This document shows positions 32,559 through 40,456 of a DNA stretch of 64,000 bases, one piece after another. The stretch comes from SFEB01 sp964612455. Its GTDB lineage: Bacteria > Bacillota > Clostridia > Christensenellales > CAG-314. The notes beneath the pieces were generated by a model. That model saw nothing but the letters and a program-made list of their open reading frames with translations, did no database searches and was not told the origin of the DNA. Location of the stretch: the NCBI GenBank assembly GCA_964612455.1, contig CAZTCB010000003.1:1-64000 (forward strand), given 5' to 3'. The translations under genes were made by a program, and so were the position numbers. Numbering within the stretch: position 1 is the first letter of the stretch; each line of letters begins with the position of its first letter.

Positions 32559-33248
32559 CTAAGTGCAAAAAACATGGTTTCCTATCGTGACGACTATCGG
32601 TCGAGACCTTATCCATGCGTTTGTGGCGGTATTGGGATTGTAATAATAAATAGAGCCGTAGGTGGGATCCCATCCGTTTAGCGCGTCCTGTGCGGCACGC
32701 GTGCATTCGTCGTTTGTCCCGAGATTTATTTGTCCGTCCGAAACGCAGGTAAACGCACCGTTTTGATAAATAACGCCGCTTATCGTGTTGGGAAAACTAC
32801 TCGATTTGACTCTGTTTAAAATCACGGCGGCGATTGCCACCTTGCCGGTATAACTTTCTCCTCTTGCTTCGCCGTAAATGCAACAAGACAATAAATAGAG
32901 ATTGCTGCTACTGGTACCCGAACCGGACGTGGCGGCGGTCGTAGTCCCCGACAACGTTATCCCTATGGCGGCGGCGGTTTTTGCACCCACCACGCCGTCT
33001 GCCGTCAAACCGTTTTTCCTTTGAAAATACTTGACTGCGGCTACCGTCTGACTGCCGTAAATACCGTCGACGGAACCCGTATAATATCCCCAGTTTTTTA
33101 GTCTTTGCTGAACCGTCCTGACAAGCGAGCCGGTGCTGCCTTGCTTTAATACCGCCGCCCGTGCAGTCGGCGCAAAGCCGAGCGAAATCGTCAGCAACGC
33201 GGCAATAAGCAATATCGAAATCAGCGCAATGCCTTTTTTAGCGTTCAT
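32559..33248 (-). CDS. sleB: Spore cortex-lytic enzyme SleB
   Basis: 229 residues. Signal peptide (1-31, cleaving after ARA), peptidoglycan-binding domain (about 38-95: GSTGSLVRTVQQRLKNWGYY, AVKYFQRKNGLTADGVVG) and a cell-wall hydrolase domain with the catalytic Glu in CIYGEARGES and AIAAVILNRV. A lytic transglycosylase for spore cortex. AGGAGG precedes ATG. A sigma-G-like promoter lies at 33274-33302. Confidence 0.96.
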   Translation of the reverse strand: MNAKKGIALISILLIAALLTISLGFAPTARAAVLKQGSTGSLVRTVQQRLKNWGYYTGSVDGIYGSQTVAAVKYFQRKNGLTADGVVGAKTAAAIGITLSGTTTAATSGSGTSSSNLYLLSCCIYGEARGESYTGKVAIAAVILNRVKSSSFPNTISGVIYQNGAFTCVSDGQINLGTNDECTRAAQDALNGWDPTYGSIYYYNPNTATNAWIRSRPIVVTIGNHVFCT

Positions 33249-33273
33249 TTTTCCTCCTCAATCGTTTTTATTT

Positions 33274-33302
33274 TAGCTTGTTTAATCGGGGGAAAAATAT
33301 TC
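33274..33302 (-). promoter_or_regulatory. Sigma-G-like promoter of sleB-ypeB
   Basis: Minus strand GAATA (33298-33302), 17-bp gap, CAAGCTA (33274-33280), one base off the sigma-G consensus CATNNTA. Start would be about 18 nt before ATG. No sigma-A hexamers are visible. Forespore expression is expected for sleB. Confidence 0.55.
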
Positions 33303-33323
33303 TTTTTAACGAGATTACTTAAA

Positions 33324-33875
33324 CTACTCGCCCTTTTTATCAAAGAAAGCGTCTATTATTTCTTTAAGTTTAGAAACGAAAACGATTTTTTTGCCGTCGG
33401 TAACTTCGCCGACGAAACATAAAGGAGGATAAACCACGCACCACCAATTGTCCCCGTCTGCCGCTCCCAAGTCGATAATCAGCGCCGTGTATTCGCCTGC
33501 CGGCAGCGTCAACTCGTCATATCGACGAGTGGGAAACTCCTCCGTTCTTATCGTTGCGGACGCGCCGTAATCAAAGCCGTTGACGTCGAGTACCGTCTCA
33601 GCCACTTGCGTCAGGTCGATTAGATGCGTTTCGGAAACTTTTATTGCGGCTTGTTTGTCGGTAACTCCGACCAGCAACGGCACGAGATAATCCACGACGG
33701 CAGACTTTACTTTGTATTTGACGGCTTGGTCAGCGTCGGAATTGCTGTTGGCGCGAATATGTATTCTCAAAACCTGCTCCGAAAGCTCATCGTCGGAATC
33801 TTTTTCGTCAAAAGCCCCGATGATTAAAGATAAACAAATTATAAAAAGCAAAACAAACAAAAATATTTTTTTCAT
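33324..33875 (-). CDS. spoIIR: Stage II sporulation protein R
   Basis: 183 residues. Forespore-made secreted signal that triggers SpoIIGA to process pro-sigma-E in the mother cell. N-terminal signal or anchor (3-20); LRIHIRANSNSDADQAVKYKV (about 37-57) is the family signature, with YDELTLPAGEYTALIIDLG and NWWCVVYPPLCFV in the C-terminal half. ATG 33875 follows GAGG by six bases. That ribosome site lies inside the arm of a perfect 10-bp hairpin. Confidence 0.95.
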   Translation of the reverse strand: MKKIFLFVLLFIICLSLIIGAFDEKDSDDELSEQVLRIHIRANSNSDADQAVKYKVKSAVVDYLVPLLVGVTDKQAAIKVSETHLIDLTQVAETVLDVNGFDYGASATIRTEEFPTRRYDELTLPAGEYTALIIDLGAADGDNWWCVVYPPLCFVGEVTDGKKIVFVSKLKEIIDAFFDKKGE

Positions 33876-33881
33876 AAAAAA

Positions 33882-33913
33882 CCTCTGCAAAAAGTTTTGA
33901 CGCTTTGCAGAGG
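33882..33913 (-). terminator. Hairpin terminator covering the spoIIR ribosome site
   Basis: CCTCTGCAAA and TTTGCAGAGG form a perfect 10-bp stem with a 12-nt loop, then six T, then the spoIIR ATG. It ends ispE transcription and hides GAGG of spoIIR in any read-through transcript. Confidence 0.8.
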
Positions 33914-33949
33914 TATATAAAAACGATTTTTGTCGATTTTTGCGCTTTT

Positions 33950-34840
33950 TTAATCTTTAATATCGGATTTTACCGTTTCGACGCCGACTCCCGTACTGTG
34001 ACAGGCGAAAGCGAAAATGCCTTGGTTTGCCAATAAACGGCAGATTTCATCGGATTCTTCGTCGCTCTCGGTGAGCCAAAACACCCCACCGCCGCTCCCG
34101 GACAACGTCGGTGCGACTCCGGTTACTTTTTGACACGCGTCGATAAAAGCTTTTTGCTTGGGATACGCCGCGATACACGGCAAAACAAGGTCGTTTTTTA
34201 CGGCGGATACAATCTTTTTTAACGAGCCGTCCGCTATCGCCGCTTTTACCGAAGGCACGCAGTCGTCCCCCGAGACTCCGACGGCGTCGAAGGCGGCAAA
34301 AACGGTCGACGTAGAACATTTTTCACCAACGGCAAGAACAAAATGAAAATCGGTGCGGCATCGCATTTTTTTTACCACGTCGCCCCTGCCGCATATCTCG
34401 GTGCAACCGCCCACAAGCATTGCCGCAACGTCGCTACCCGCTCTCGATGCGACGGAAAGCGTTTTTTCTCCGTCGCTTGCGACGCCGAAAATCTCGGATA
34501 ACGCAAACAACACGCCCGCCGCGTCCGCCGACGAACCGCCAAACCCCGCGGCAACGGGGATGTTTTTGGTTACACTAATATCCACGATTTTTCCGCCGAT
34601 ACCAAACTCCGCCAAAAAATCAACGGCAGCACGGTACGCGGTATTTTTTTTCTCGTCGACGAAATCGCAACCTTTTACCGTAACCGTGTTTTTTTCGTCG
34701 GCAGAAACTCGCACGGCTACGTTTACCAAGTCAAACAAATCGACACTCATCATGACGGAGTGCAAATCATGATATCCGTCATCGCGTGCGGCGCCGACCG
34801 AAAGACCGAGATTTACTTTTGCATACGCCTTAACTAACAT
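33950..34840 (-). CDS. ispE: 4-diphosphocytidyl-2-C-methyl-D-erythritol kinase
   Basis: 296 residues. GHMP kinase of the MEP isoprenoid pathway. AYAKVNLGLSV and DDGYHDLHSVMMSVDLFD at the N-terminus, ATP loop PVAAGFGGSSADAAGVL (about 95-111) and SGSGGGVFWL near the C-terminus. ATG 34840 has no ribosome site; a perfect TATAAT lies six bases upstream, so the mRNA should be leaderless. Ends at the terminator before spoIIR. Confidence 0.95.
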   Translation of the reverse strand: MLVKAYAKVNLGLSVGAARDDGYHDLHSVMMSVDLFDLVNVAVRVSADEKNTVTVKGCDFVDEKKNTAYRAAVDFLAEFGIGGKIVDISVTKNIPVAAGFGGSSADAAGVLFALSEIFGVASDGEKTLSVASRAGSDVAAMLVGGCTEICGRGDVVKKMRCRTDFHFVLAVGEKCSTSTVFAAFDAVGVSGDDCVPSVKAAIADGSLKKIVSAVKNDLVLPCIAAYPKQKAFIDACQKVTGVAPTLSGSGGGVFWLTESDEESDEICRLLANQGIFAFACHSTGVGVETVKSDIKD

Positions 34841-34846
34841 TTTTTT

Positions 34847-34855
34847 ATTATACCA
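34847..34855 (-). promoter_or_regulatory. Extended -10 promoter of ispE, leaderless arrangement
   Basis: TGG-TATAAT on the minus strand (34847-34855), six T/A bases, then ATG 34840. The -35 region is poor, as is usual with an extended -10. Confidence 0.7.
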
Positions 34856-34955
34856 TGTTTTTAAAGCAAACGTATAAAAATATCTCGTTATTTTCGTTTT
34901 TTTATTGCAATCGCACAAAAATTCTGAAAAACGGCAAAAAAATACGTCATGACCG

Positions 34956-34984
34956 TTGCAATCCGCCGAAAGCAATGGTATACT
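34956..34984 (+). promoter_or_regulatory. Promoter of the beta-helix lipoprotein gene
   Basis: TTGCAA (34956-34961), 17-bp spacer, TATACT (34979-34984) with a TGG extension; leader of about 105 nt with nothing recognised in it. Confidence 0.75.
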
Positions 34985-35097
34985 AAATGCGGGAGAGTGA
35001 ACACGAAAGAAATAAAATCGTAAGACGCCTGAGTAACGCAAACGATTTTGTTTAAATTAAAAACGAAAATTATCAACGTAAATTTACGGAGGCATTT

Positions 35098-36975
35098 ATG
35101 AAAAAATTTAAATTTCTATTCGTTTTGGTGCTCCTTTGCTCGTTTTTCGTAACGAGCGGTTGCAGTCCGCAAGAACCGCCCTTTAAACCTTGGGACGACC
35201 TCGGCGGCGGTCAATCGGCTACCGACGTAACAGACTACTCCGACGACGTCGCACGGGATTATCTCATCGACGACGTTGTCGACGACAAATCTTCTTCAAC
35301 GGGAGATTACGACGCATCAAACAGCCATGAGATAAACCTCTCGACGATAGCGACGACGGACTTGTCTGCCGTCACGGACTATTCTTTTAAAAACAACGAA
35401 TTAAAAATCAAAGCGAACGGAGTTTACATCCTTAGCGGAGATTTTTCGGGGTGCGTGACGGTATCGGACACGACGGGGACGGTTCAACTCGTATTAAACG
35501 GAGTAAACATAGCGACCACAAACTCTCAGAGTTGCGCCGCCATCGTATTTAAAAAGCCGGACGGCGATACCGTCTCGACCAGAATTTTAACGATAAAAGA
35601 CGGCACGACCAACACTCTTTCGGACAGCACGGGTGACGACGTAACAGACGGGGACGGCGCGGTGATTCAAGCGAAAAAACGTTCGCTTACGATAAACGGC
35701 ACGGGGACTCTTTATCTCGATTGCGTCGGCGAAGAAACGACGGGGCTGAAAGTAAAAACCGCTCTCACCATAAACGGACCTACGATAGAGGTAAACGGCG
35801 CGACCAAATCGGGGATAAAAGCCGACCGTCTCCTTATCGTTAAAAACGCGACAATCAAAATAAGTGCCGACGGCGACGGAATAAAAACCGATATGGAGCC
35901 CGACGACGAAACTCAGGCAAAAGAATACGCCTCGGATCTCGGATACGGTTACGTTTATATCGAAAATTCCGACCTGGATATCACGGTCGGCGACGACGGA
36001 ATATCGGCAAACAACTGCGTTTACGTTGCCAATACGGATGAAAACACGATAAAAATCACCACCAACGGAGGCGCTCCGTCAAGAGTGACCGAAACGACGT
36101 CCGACAACGCCGACGGAAAAGCCATAAAAACCGACGGAATCGAATTTAACGACGTGGATTATCCCGCCACTCACTCGACAAATTACGGATTGGTCATAAT
36201 CGGCGGAAGGTTTGAAATAAACTCCAACGACGACGCCGTTCACTCGAAAGGAAACGTATTGATATGCAACGGTGATTTGGACATATACACCGGGGACGAC
36301 GGTATACATGCCGAGTATCTCGCCAAAATAACAGACGGAAACGTAAAAATCAACCGTTGTTACGAAGGAGTAGAAGGCGCCGTCGTAGAAATACTCGGCG
36401 GTCGGCTCGACGTCACGTCTACCGACGACGGGATAAACGCGGCTAATTCCGACCTGAAAAATTTTGCTTTTTATATCCTCATATCCGGCGGCGACATATC
36501 GATTGACGCAGACGGCGACGGCGTGGACAGCAACGGAACGATAAAGATAATCGGCGGCAATCTCGTCGTTTTCGGTCCGACGGACGGAGGAAACGCCGCA
36601 CTTGACGCAGACACAGGAATAATCATCGACGGAGGAAACGTTTGCGCGGTAGGCTCGGTGGGGATGGTCGAAAACCCCTCGACAAACTCTTCTCAATGCT
36701 ACGTTAATCTTACGTTGACTGCCACTGCGGCGGCAAATACCGTTATTACCGTAAGTGACTCGAGCGGCAATGTTTTGTTGTCGGTAACGCCGACCAAAAA
36801 GTACCAATCGATAATATTAAGTCTCGACGGTTTCGTAAAGGGCGAAACGTACACCGTAAAAGTCGGCGACGAAGAATACTCGGCGACACTGTCCGAAACA
36901 GGCACTGCAATAGGAAGGGATATGCACGGAAACGGCAATCAAGGGTTAATCAAACCGGGCGGCGACAGAAAATAA
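35098..36975 (+). CDS. Carbohydrate-binding beta-helix lipoprotein, Cthe_2159-like
   Basis: 625 residues. Lipoprotein signal with lipobox VTSGC (C22). The body from about 75 repeats beta-helix turns: VYILSGDFSGCVTV, AVIQAKKRSLTINGTGTL, SGIKADRLLIVKNATIKISADGDGIKT, DAVHSKGNVLICNGDLDIYTGDDGIHAEY. These asparagine/aspartate GDGI/DDGI turns match the calcium-binding, polygalacturonate-binding Cthe_2159 family. Likely cell-surface pectin binding; the ligand is inferred. A C-terminal Ig-like segment and a glycine-rich tail (HGNGNQGLIKPGGDRK) end it. GGAGG precedes ATG. Confidence 0.88.
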   Translation: MKKFKFLFVLVLLCSFFVTSGCSPQEPPFKPWDDLGGGQSATDVTDYSDDVARDYLIDDVVDDKSSSTGDYDASNSHEINLSTIATTDLSAVTDYSFKNNELKIKANGVYILSGDFSGCVTVSDTTGTVQLVLNGVNIATTNSQSCAAIVFKKPDGDTVSTRILTIKDGTTNTLSDSTGDDVTDGDGAVIQAKKRSLTINGTGTLYLDCVGEETTGLKVKTALTINGPTIEVNGATKSGIKADRLLIVKNATIKISADGDGIKTDMEPDDETQAKEYASDLGYGYVYIENSDLDITVGDDGISANNCVYVANTDENTIKITTNGGAPSRVTETTSDNADGKAIKTDGIEFNDVDYPATHSTNYGLVIIGGRFEINSNDDAVHSKGNVLICNGDLDIYTGDDGIHAEYLAKITDGNVKINRCYEGVEGAVVEILGGRLDVTSTDDGINAANSDLKNFAFYILISGGDISIDADGDGVDSNGTIKIIGGNLVVFGPTDGGNAALDADTGIIIDGGNVCAVGSVGMVENPSTNSSQCYVNLTLTATAAANTVITVSDSSGNVLLSVTPTKKYQSIILSLDGFVKGETYTVKVGDEEYSATLSETGTAIGRDMHGNGNQGLIKPGGDRK

Positions 36976-37052
36976 CTATTTGCAAAACGCTCGTCGGGAT
37001 TTTTTAATCGCTTGACGACGAGACAAAATCCGCGACGAAAAAAATAACTAAA

Positions 37053-37092
37053 AAAAACTACGGAAACGGTTTTTATCCGCCCGTAGTTTTTC
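37053..37092. terminator. Bidirectional terminator
   Basis: AAAAACTACGG (37053-37063) pairs with CCGTAGTTTTT (37081-37091); between convergent lipoprotein and sipL genes. Confidence 0.85.
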
Positions 37093-37123
37093 TTTTTAAT
37101 ACGTTATTAAAAGGCAACAACGC

Positions 37124-38617
37124 TCAAGACTTAACTGAATGATAAATCAACAGTTTTTGGTCCTTATCCAAAGGATCCGTCAACTCAGGATTGAGGCTGA
37201 CTACGTCTTCCACGCTCATTTTTAAGTTTTTGGCAACGTCCCACAGGCTGTCGCCTTTAAACGCAAGACTGACTTCTATCGCCCCGACTTCGGTGTTTTC
37301 GACGTCCCCCGTCTCTACCGAAGAAACGAAAGATACGGAGTAAACCCCCAACAAACCCACCGAAAACTCGATGTCTGCTTTCAGCGTCGCTTCGCCGCCC
37401 TCGACGGAAACCTCGGCGTTTCGTATCACCGCGTCGATAAACACGGTATCGCCGACTTTTGCGTCAGCACACGCCAAAACGGTTTTAAACGGCACGTCTA
37501 CTCGTTCGCTCTTTATCTTATCGTCGACGGAATAAACGACGTTTCCCGATATTACTCCGCCGATATCTATCCCGCCGTCGACGGCAAAAGAGTTTACTAT
37601 CGAAACTCCGCCGCCAAAAAAGCCTCCCGAAACAGCATCTGCGGGGATTGAGGTTATCGTTTTTTCCTCAACGGTTTGCTCGACGACGCAAACCCGCTTT
37701 ATCGACGTACCGTCGGCGACGGCAGTGGAAACGACCGTTTCGTTTGTCGGACTGAAACAATCGCAGACGATTTCTTTTTCTTCCTCGCTGACGACGATAC
37801 CGCGTAAAGCCACGAGTGACTCGGCTGCAAATGCGGTTTCGTTTGCGCCTTCTTCTACCTCGAGATGGATTTTAGTCGTACGCACCGACGCAAACACCAA
37901 CGGCACACCGTCCGTCTCGGTTTCTATTTCTTGCGAAAAGTCGTAAGTAAAATACGAGTTTTTAGGCAGTACGGTATCGGCAGTAACGTACGAAACGTTT
38001 AAAACGCATACACCCGTCACCGTCAAAATCTTATCCTTTATCTCTGCCGACTCTACTACGGCGAAACTTTGCGACGAAAGAACGCGCGCGACGTCAGCCT
38101 TTATTTCTAGTTCTGCATTTACCGAAAAAACCTCGTCGATAGCCGCCGAAACGGTACCTACTCGTATTTCGCCTTTTTTACACACCAAGCCTTCTCCGTC
38201 CGCCAGCGGATATTGCGTCCTGCTGCCGACGAAAAACTCCGTCACGACCACGGCGTCGACAGACACCTCGGCGCCGTCCGCTTCCGTCGAAAAATCCAAA
38301 ATATCGCATCTCGGCAAAACTATAACGTTTTCGTTTATCGCCGCGCTAAAAAACTCATCGGAAAAATCGGCGGTATAATTCATTCCGCCCACACTGCCGT
38401 TTTGCTCGAAAACCAACGATTTTGCGGCAAGTTTGCCTGAGTACGACACCTTTCCGTCCGCCGCCTCTACCGTGTTTATTATCGGCGAAAGTTCTTGGAC
38501 TAAAACGCTTTCGACGTTGTCTTCTTTGCAAAAAGTCTTAAATTTTATCGCCGTTTGCTTTTGCCCCAACAACGTCAATTTGTCGGTGACAAGATCTGAT
38601 TGATTTAACTCTGACAT
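37124..38617 (-). CDS. sipL: SipL-like SPOCS/LysM spore coat protein
   Basis: 497 residues. Two or three DUF3794 (SPOCS) domains: the first about 35-160, the second about 170-290, a third partial one near 340-435. A C-terminal LysM (about 448-493, FKGDSLWDVAKNLKMSVEDVVSLNPEL). In C. difficile the LysM of SipL binds SpoIVA and tethers the coat to the forespore; spoIVA is present at the window end. The gene follows veg by 52 bp. Its GGGAGG ribosome site can pair with an upstream CCTCC strand. Confidence 0.88.
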   Translation of the reverse strand: MSELNQSDLVTDKLTLLGQKQTAIKFKTFCKEDNVESVLVQELSPIINTVEAADGKVSYSGKLAAKSLVFEQNGSVGGMNYTADFSDEFFSAAINENVIVLPRCDILDFSTEADGAEVSVDAVVVTEFFVGSRTQYPLADGEGLVCKKGEIRVGTVSAAIDEVFSVNAELEIKADVARVLSSQSFAVVESAEIKDKILTVTGVCVLNVSYVTADTVLPKNSYFTYDFSQEIETETDGVPLVFASVRTTKIHLEVEEGANETAFAAESLVALRGIVVSEEEKEIVCDCFSPTNETVVSTAVADGTSIKRVCVVEQTVEEKTITSIPADAVSGGFFGGGVSIVNSFAVDGGIDIGGVISGNVVYSVDDKIKSERVDVPFKTVLACADAKVGDTVFIDAVIRNAEVSVEGGEATLKADIEFSVGLLGVYSVSFVSSVETGDVENTEVGAIEVSLAFKGDSLWDVAKNLKMSVEDVVSLNPELTDPLDKDQKLLIYHSVKS

Positions 38618-38624
38618 ACGATAT

Positions 38625-38659
38625 CCTCCCGATACACTACATTGTATTTATCAAGGAGG
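38625..38659 (-). promoter_or_regulatory. Hairpin masking the sipL ribosome site
   Basis: On the minus strand CCTCCTTGATA (38649-38659) pairs with TATCGGGAGG (38625-38634) with one bulge; the second arm contains the ribosome site. Confidence 0.5.
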
Positions 38660-38669
38660 TGACTTAGAC

Positions 38670-38915
38670 CTATTTACCGTTTTTTGGCAAAAAAGCCACG
38701 TCGCCGCATAATAAATCGGTATAACTGCAACTCACGCGGTCAAAAATCTCGTTGTAAACCGTTATAACAAACACGTTGTTGTACGACTCGCTGATAATGC
38801 CGTCAAAATACACTATTTTGTTGCGACCTTTATTGTACCTGACTTTTAGTTCTTTACCGATAAGACTTTTTACTTTTCTTTTGGCAAAATCGACGTCCAT
38901 TGTTTTTCTACGCAT
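38670..38915 (-). CDS. veg: Veg family protein
   Basis: 81 residues from ATG 38915, with GGAGG five bases upstream. Opening MRRKTMDVDFAKRKVKSLIGKELKVRYNKGRNK is the conserved Veg pattern (small SH3-like barrel). In Bacillus Veg stimulates biofilm genes and is found upstream of ispE; here ispE is 4 kb away. Cotranscribed with sipL. Confidence 0.9.
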   Translation of the reverse strand: MRRKTMDVDFAKRKVKSLIGKELKVRYNKGRNKIVYFDGIISESYNNVFVITVYNEIFDRVSCSYTDLLCGDVAFLPKNGK

Positions 38916-39004
38916 TCCAACCTCCGCGACGGGTGCATTTATCGGCAATATTATTGACCAAAACGAAAGAAACAAAACCTCGCCAAAATATCTTTGCGCA
39001 ACAA

Positions 39005-39050
39005 AAATCCCGAAAAAGCAATGTCTGACGAAAAAGCTTTTTCGGGATTT
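39005..39050. terminator. Strong terminator downstream of spo0A
   Basis: 15-bp perfect stem AAATCCCGAAAAAGC with GCTTTTTCGGGATTT (39005-39019, 39036-39050), flanked by A and T runs. It separates spo0A from veg-sipL. 39051-39180 holds nothing recognisable. Confidence 0.85.
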
Positions 39051-39180
39051 ACCGCACCCCCTTATTAATAAACAGAGCGGTAAAACATCCGCCGTTTTCC
39101 CCTTATACGACGAAGGTTTTTAACAATTTTAATCGCAATGATTGCCACACGAATTTGTCGCAAAAATAAAAACAATGTTT

Positions 39181-39960
39181 TTACGCGCCTTCGAGCAGCA
39201 TTTTGTCCGCAAGCAACGCTATAAACTCGCCGTTTGTCGGTTTATCGTTGGCAGTATACACTTTTACTCCGAAAAGATTGTTGATATTATCGATTTTTCC
39301 GCGACTCCATGCTACTTCTATCGCATGGCGAATAGCTCTCTCGACCTTACTTGCCGTAGTGGCGTATTTTTTGGCAATGGTCGGATACAATCCGCGCGTT
39401 ATCGTGTTGATAATCGCAGGATCTTCTACCACGCACTTGATACCGTCCCTTAAAAATTGATACCCCTTGATATGAGGAGGAATACCTATACTTACAAAAA
39501 TCGTAGCAAGACGCTCGTCTATGCTCTTGATATGCCTCGACGTTCCTGCCGAGCCACCGCCCGAGTACGCCGTCGTCGAATGGTTTTGACCGCATATATC
39601 CGCAATGCGTGTTTCTAACTGTTTGTAATTGATGGGTTTTAACAAATAGCACGTCGCTCCCGCAGCAAGACAACGACACATAAACACTTCGCTTTTAAGG
39701 TCGCTTACAACTATAAACTTTGGTGCGTTTTCTACTCCCACAAAGTGCTCGATGAGATCCAAGCCCGAAAAACCGGACATCAATACCTGCGTAATGACGA
39801 CGTCTATGCTCGTTTTATCCCTGTCTATTTCTCTCAAAACCGTTTCACCGTCGTCGGTATCCAATACCACGGACATATTAGACTTGGTCGAAAAATAATT
39901 TTTTAAACCTTCCCGCGACGCTTTGTCGTCGCCTACTATCGCTATTTTTATCGTTGACAT
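39181..39960 (-). CDS. spo0A: Spo0A response regulator lacking the phosphoacceptor Asp
   Basis: 259 residues from ATG 39960 (GGAGG eight bases upstream). Receiver domain 1-120 keeps the acidic pair D11-D12 and K108 (YLLKPI), but the phosphorylation-site segment reads DVVITQVLMSGFSGLDL: Q58 (CAG, 39787-39789) replaces the Asp of the usual D-I-x-M-P, and the following Pro is Ser. The Thr switch position is S86. The C-terminal Spo0A domain (about 150-259) is highly conserved, with HIKGYQFLRDGI, TASKVERAIRHAIEVAWSRG (recognition helix) and KPTNGEFIALLADKM. So DNA binding looks intact while normal phosphorelay activation cannot occur. spoIVB, the usual neighbour, is absent. Confidence 0.95.
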   Translation of the reverse strand: MSTIKIAIVGDDKASREGLKNYFSTKSNMSVVLDTDDGETVLREIDRDKTSIDVVITQVLMSGFSGLDLIEHFVGVENAPKFIVVSDLKSEVFMCRCLAAGATCYLLKPINYKQLETRIADICGQNHSTTAYSGGGSAGTSRHIKSIDERLATIFVSIGIPPHIKGYQFLRDGIKCVVEDPAIINTITRGLYPTIAKKYATTASKVERAIRHAIEVAWSRGKIDNINNLFGVKVYTANDKPTNGEFIALLADKMLLEGA

Positions 39961-39986
39961 AACATTTTTCCTCCATTTGTACGATA

Positions 39987-40054
39987 ATATTAACACTTTA
40001 CATGATAAATTGCAAGAATTTTTGTACAAATTAATTATATATTTTTGTACAAAT
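39987..40054 (-). promoter_or_regulatory. spo0A promoter with two palindromic upstream sites
   Basis: Minus strand TTGCAA (40010-40015), 17-bp spacer, TAATAT (39987-39992). Two identical 14-mers ATTTTTGTACAAAT (40018-40031, 40041-40054), each containing the palindrome TTTGTACAAA, lie directly upstream of the -35, 23 bp apart (about two helical turns). A half-like ATTTGTAC is at 39975. A further 0A-box-like TTTGTCGATAA (10 of 11 bases) is at 40136-40146. Confidence 0.65.
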
Positions 40055-40209
40055 GTGCGCTTTTTTGTAAGAATTTGTCGTTTTGTTTTGCGTTTAAGGG
40101 CAAAATAAAACGTTACGTACGATATACGGCGGGTTTTTGTCGATAAACCTCGCGACGCATGCGCAAAAAAAACGGTTATAATTTTTTTGAGAGAATTGCG
40201 ATAAATTGC

Positions 40210-40238
40210 TTGCCTTAAAAATCAATTTGTGCTAATAT
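40210..40238 (+). promoter_or_regulatory. Promoter of tRNA-Leu(CAA)
   Basis: TTGCCT (40210-40215), 17-bp spacer, extended -10 TGC-TAATAT (40233-40238). Confidence 0.75.
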
Positions 40239-40252
40239 ACTCAAGTACAGTT

Positions 40253-40338
40253 GCCGAAGTGGTGGAATGGCAGACGCGGCGGACTCAAAATCCGCTGTTG
40301 GCGACAACGTGCGGGTTCAAGTCCCGCCTTCGGCACCA
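40253..40338 (+). tRNA. tRNA-Leu (anticodon CAA)
   Basis: 86 nt, class II. Acceptor GCCGAAG pairs with CTTCGGC; discriminator A; encoded CCA (40336-40338). Anticodon stem GCGGA/TCCGC around CTCAAAA gives CAA. Its 3' end and terminator are duplicated 139 bp downstream. Confidence 0.96.
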
Positions 40339-40377
40339 AACAGGAATAAAACGAACCCGAGTTGTGGTTCGTTTTTT
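40318..40377 (+). repeat. Direct repeat, copy 1: tRNA-Leu 3' end plus terminator
   Basis: 60 bp beginning CAAGTCCCGCC in the T-arm and running through CCA to the terminator (ACGAACC/GGTTCGT, then six T). 59 of 60 bases recur at 40457-40516. Confidence 0.95.
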
Positions 40378-40456
40378 ATTTTCGGCGGAACTTTCACCCG
40401 CGGTAACGCGATTGACCTATCGGTAACAATCGCTATTCCGTCGCTTGCGCTCCTTA
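40378..40456 (+). other. 79-bp spacer element between tRNA 3'-end repeats
   Basis: Non-coding. Contains the inverted repeat GCGATTG...CAATCGC. About 83% identical over 69 bp to the flank of tRNA-Leu(TAG) at 1964-2034 (opposite strand). With one flanking repeat it makes a 139-bp unit. Possible integration remnant or tRNA-linked element; identity unknown. Confidence 0.6.

Noticed and set aside
33925..33940. 0A-box-like TTTGTCGAT upstream of spoIIR
   Set aside because: Only the TGTCGA core matches and it lies in a T-rich stretch after ispE; too weak to report as a site.
36079..36807. Minus-strand frame of 242 codons inside the beta-helix lipoprotein gene
   Set aside because: Produced by the repetitive GAC/GGC-rich coding sequence of the real gene; no ribosome site or family motifs.
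38653..38663. Perfect AAGGAGGTGA ribosome-site sequence on the plus strand
   Set aside because: No start codon or open frame follows; on the minus strand it is the anti-ribosome-site arm discussed for sipL.
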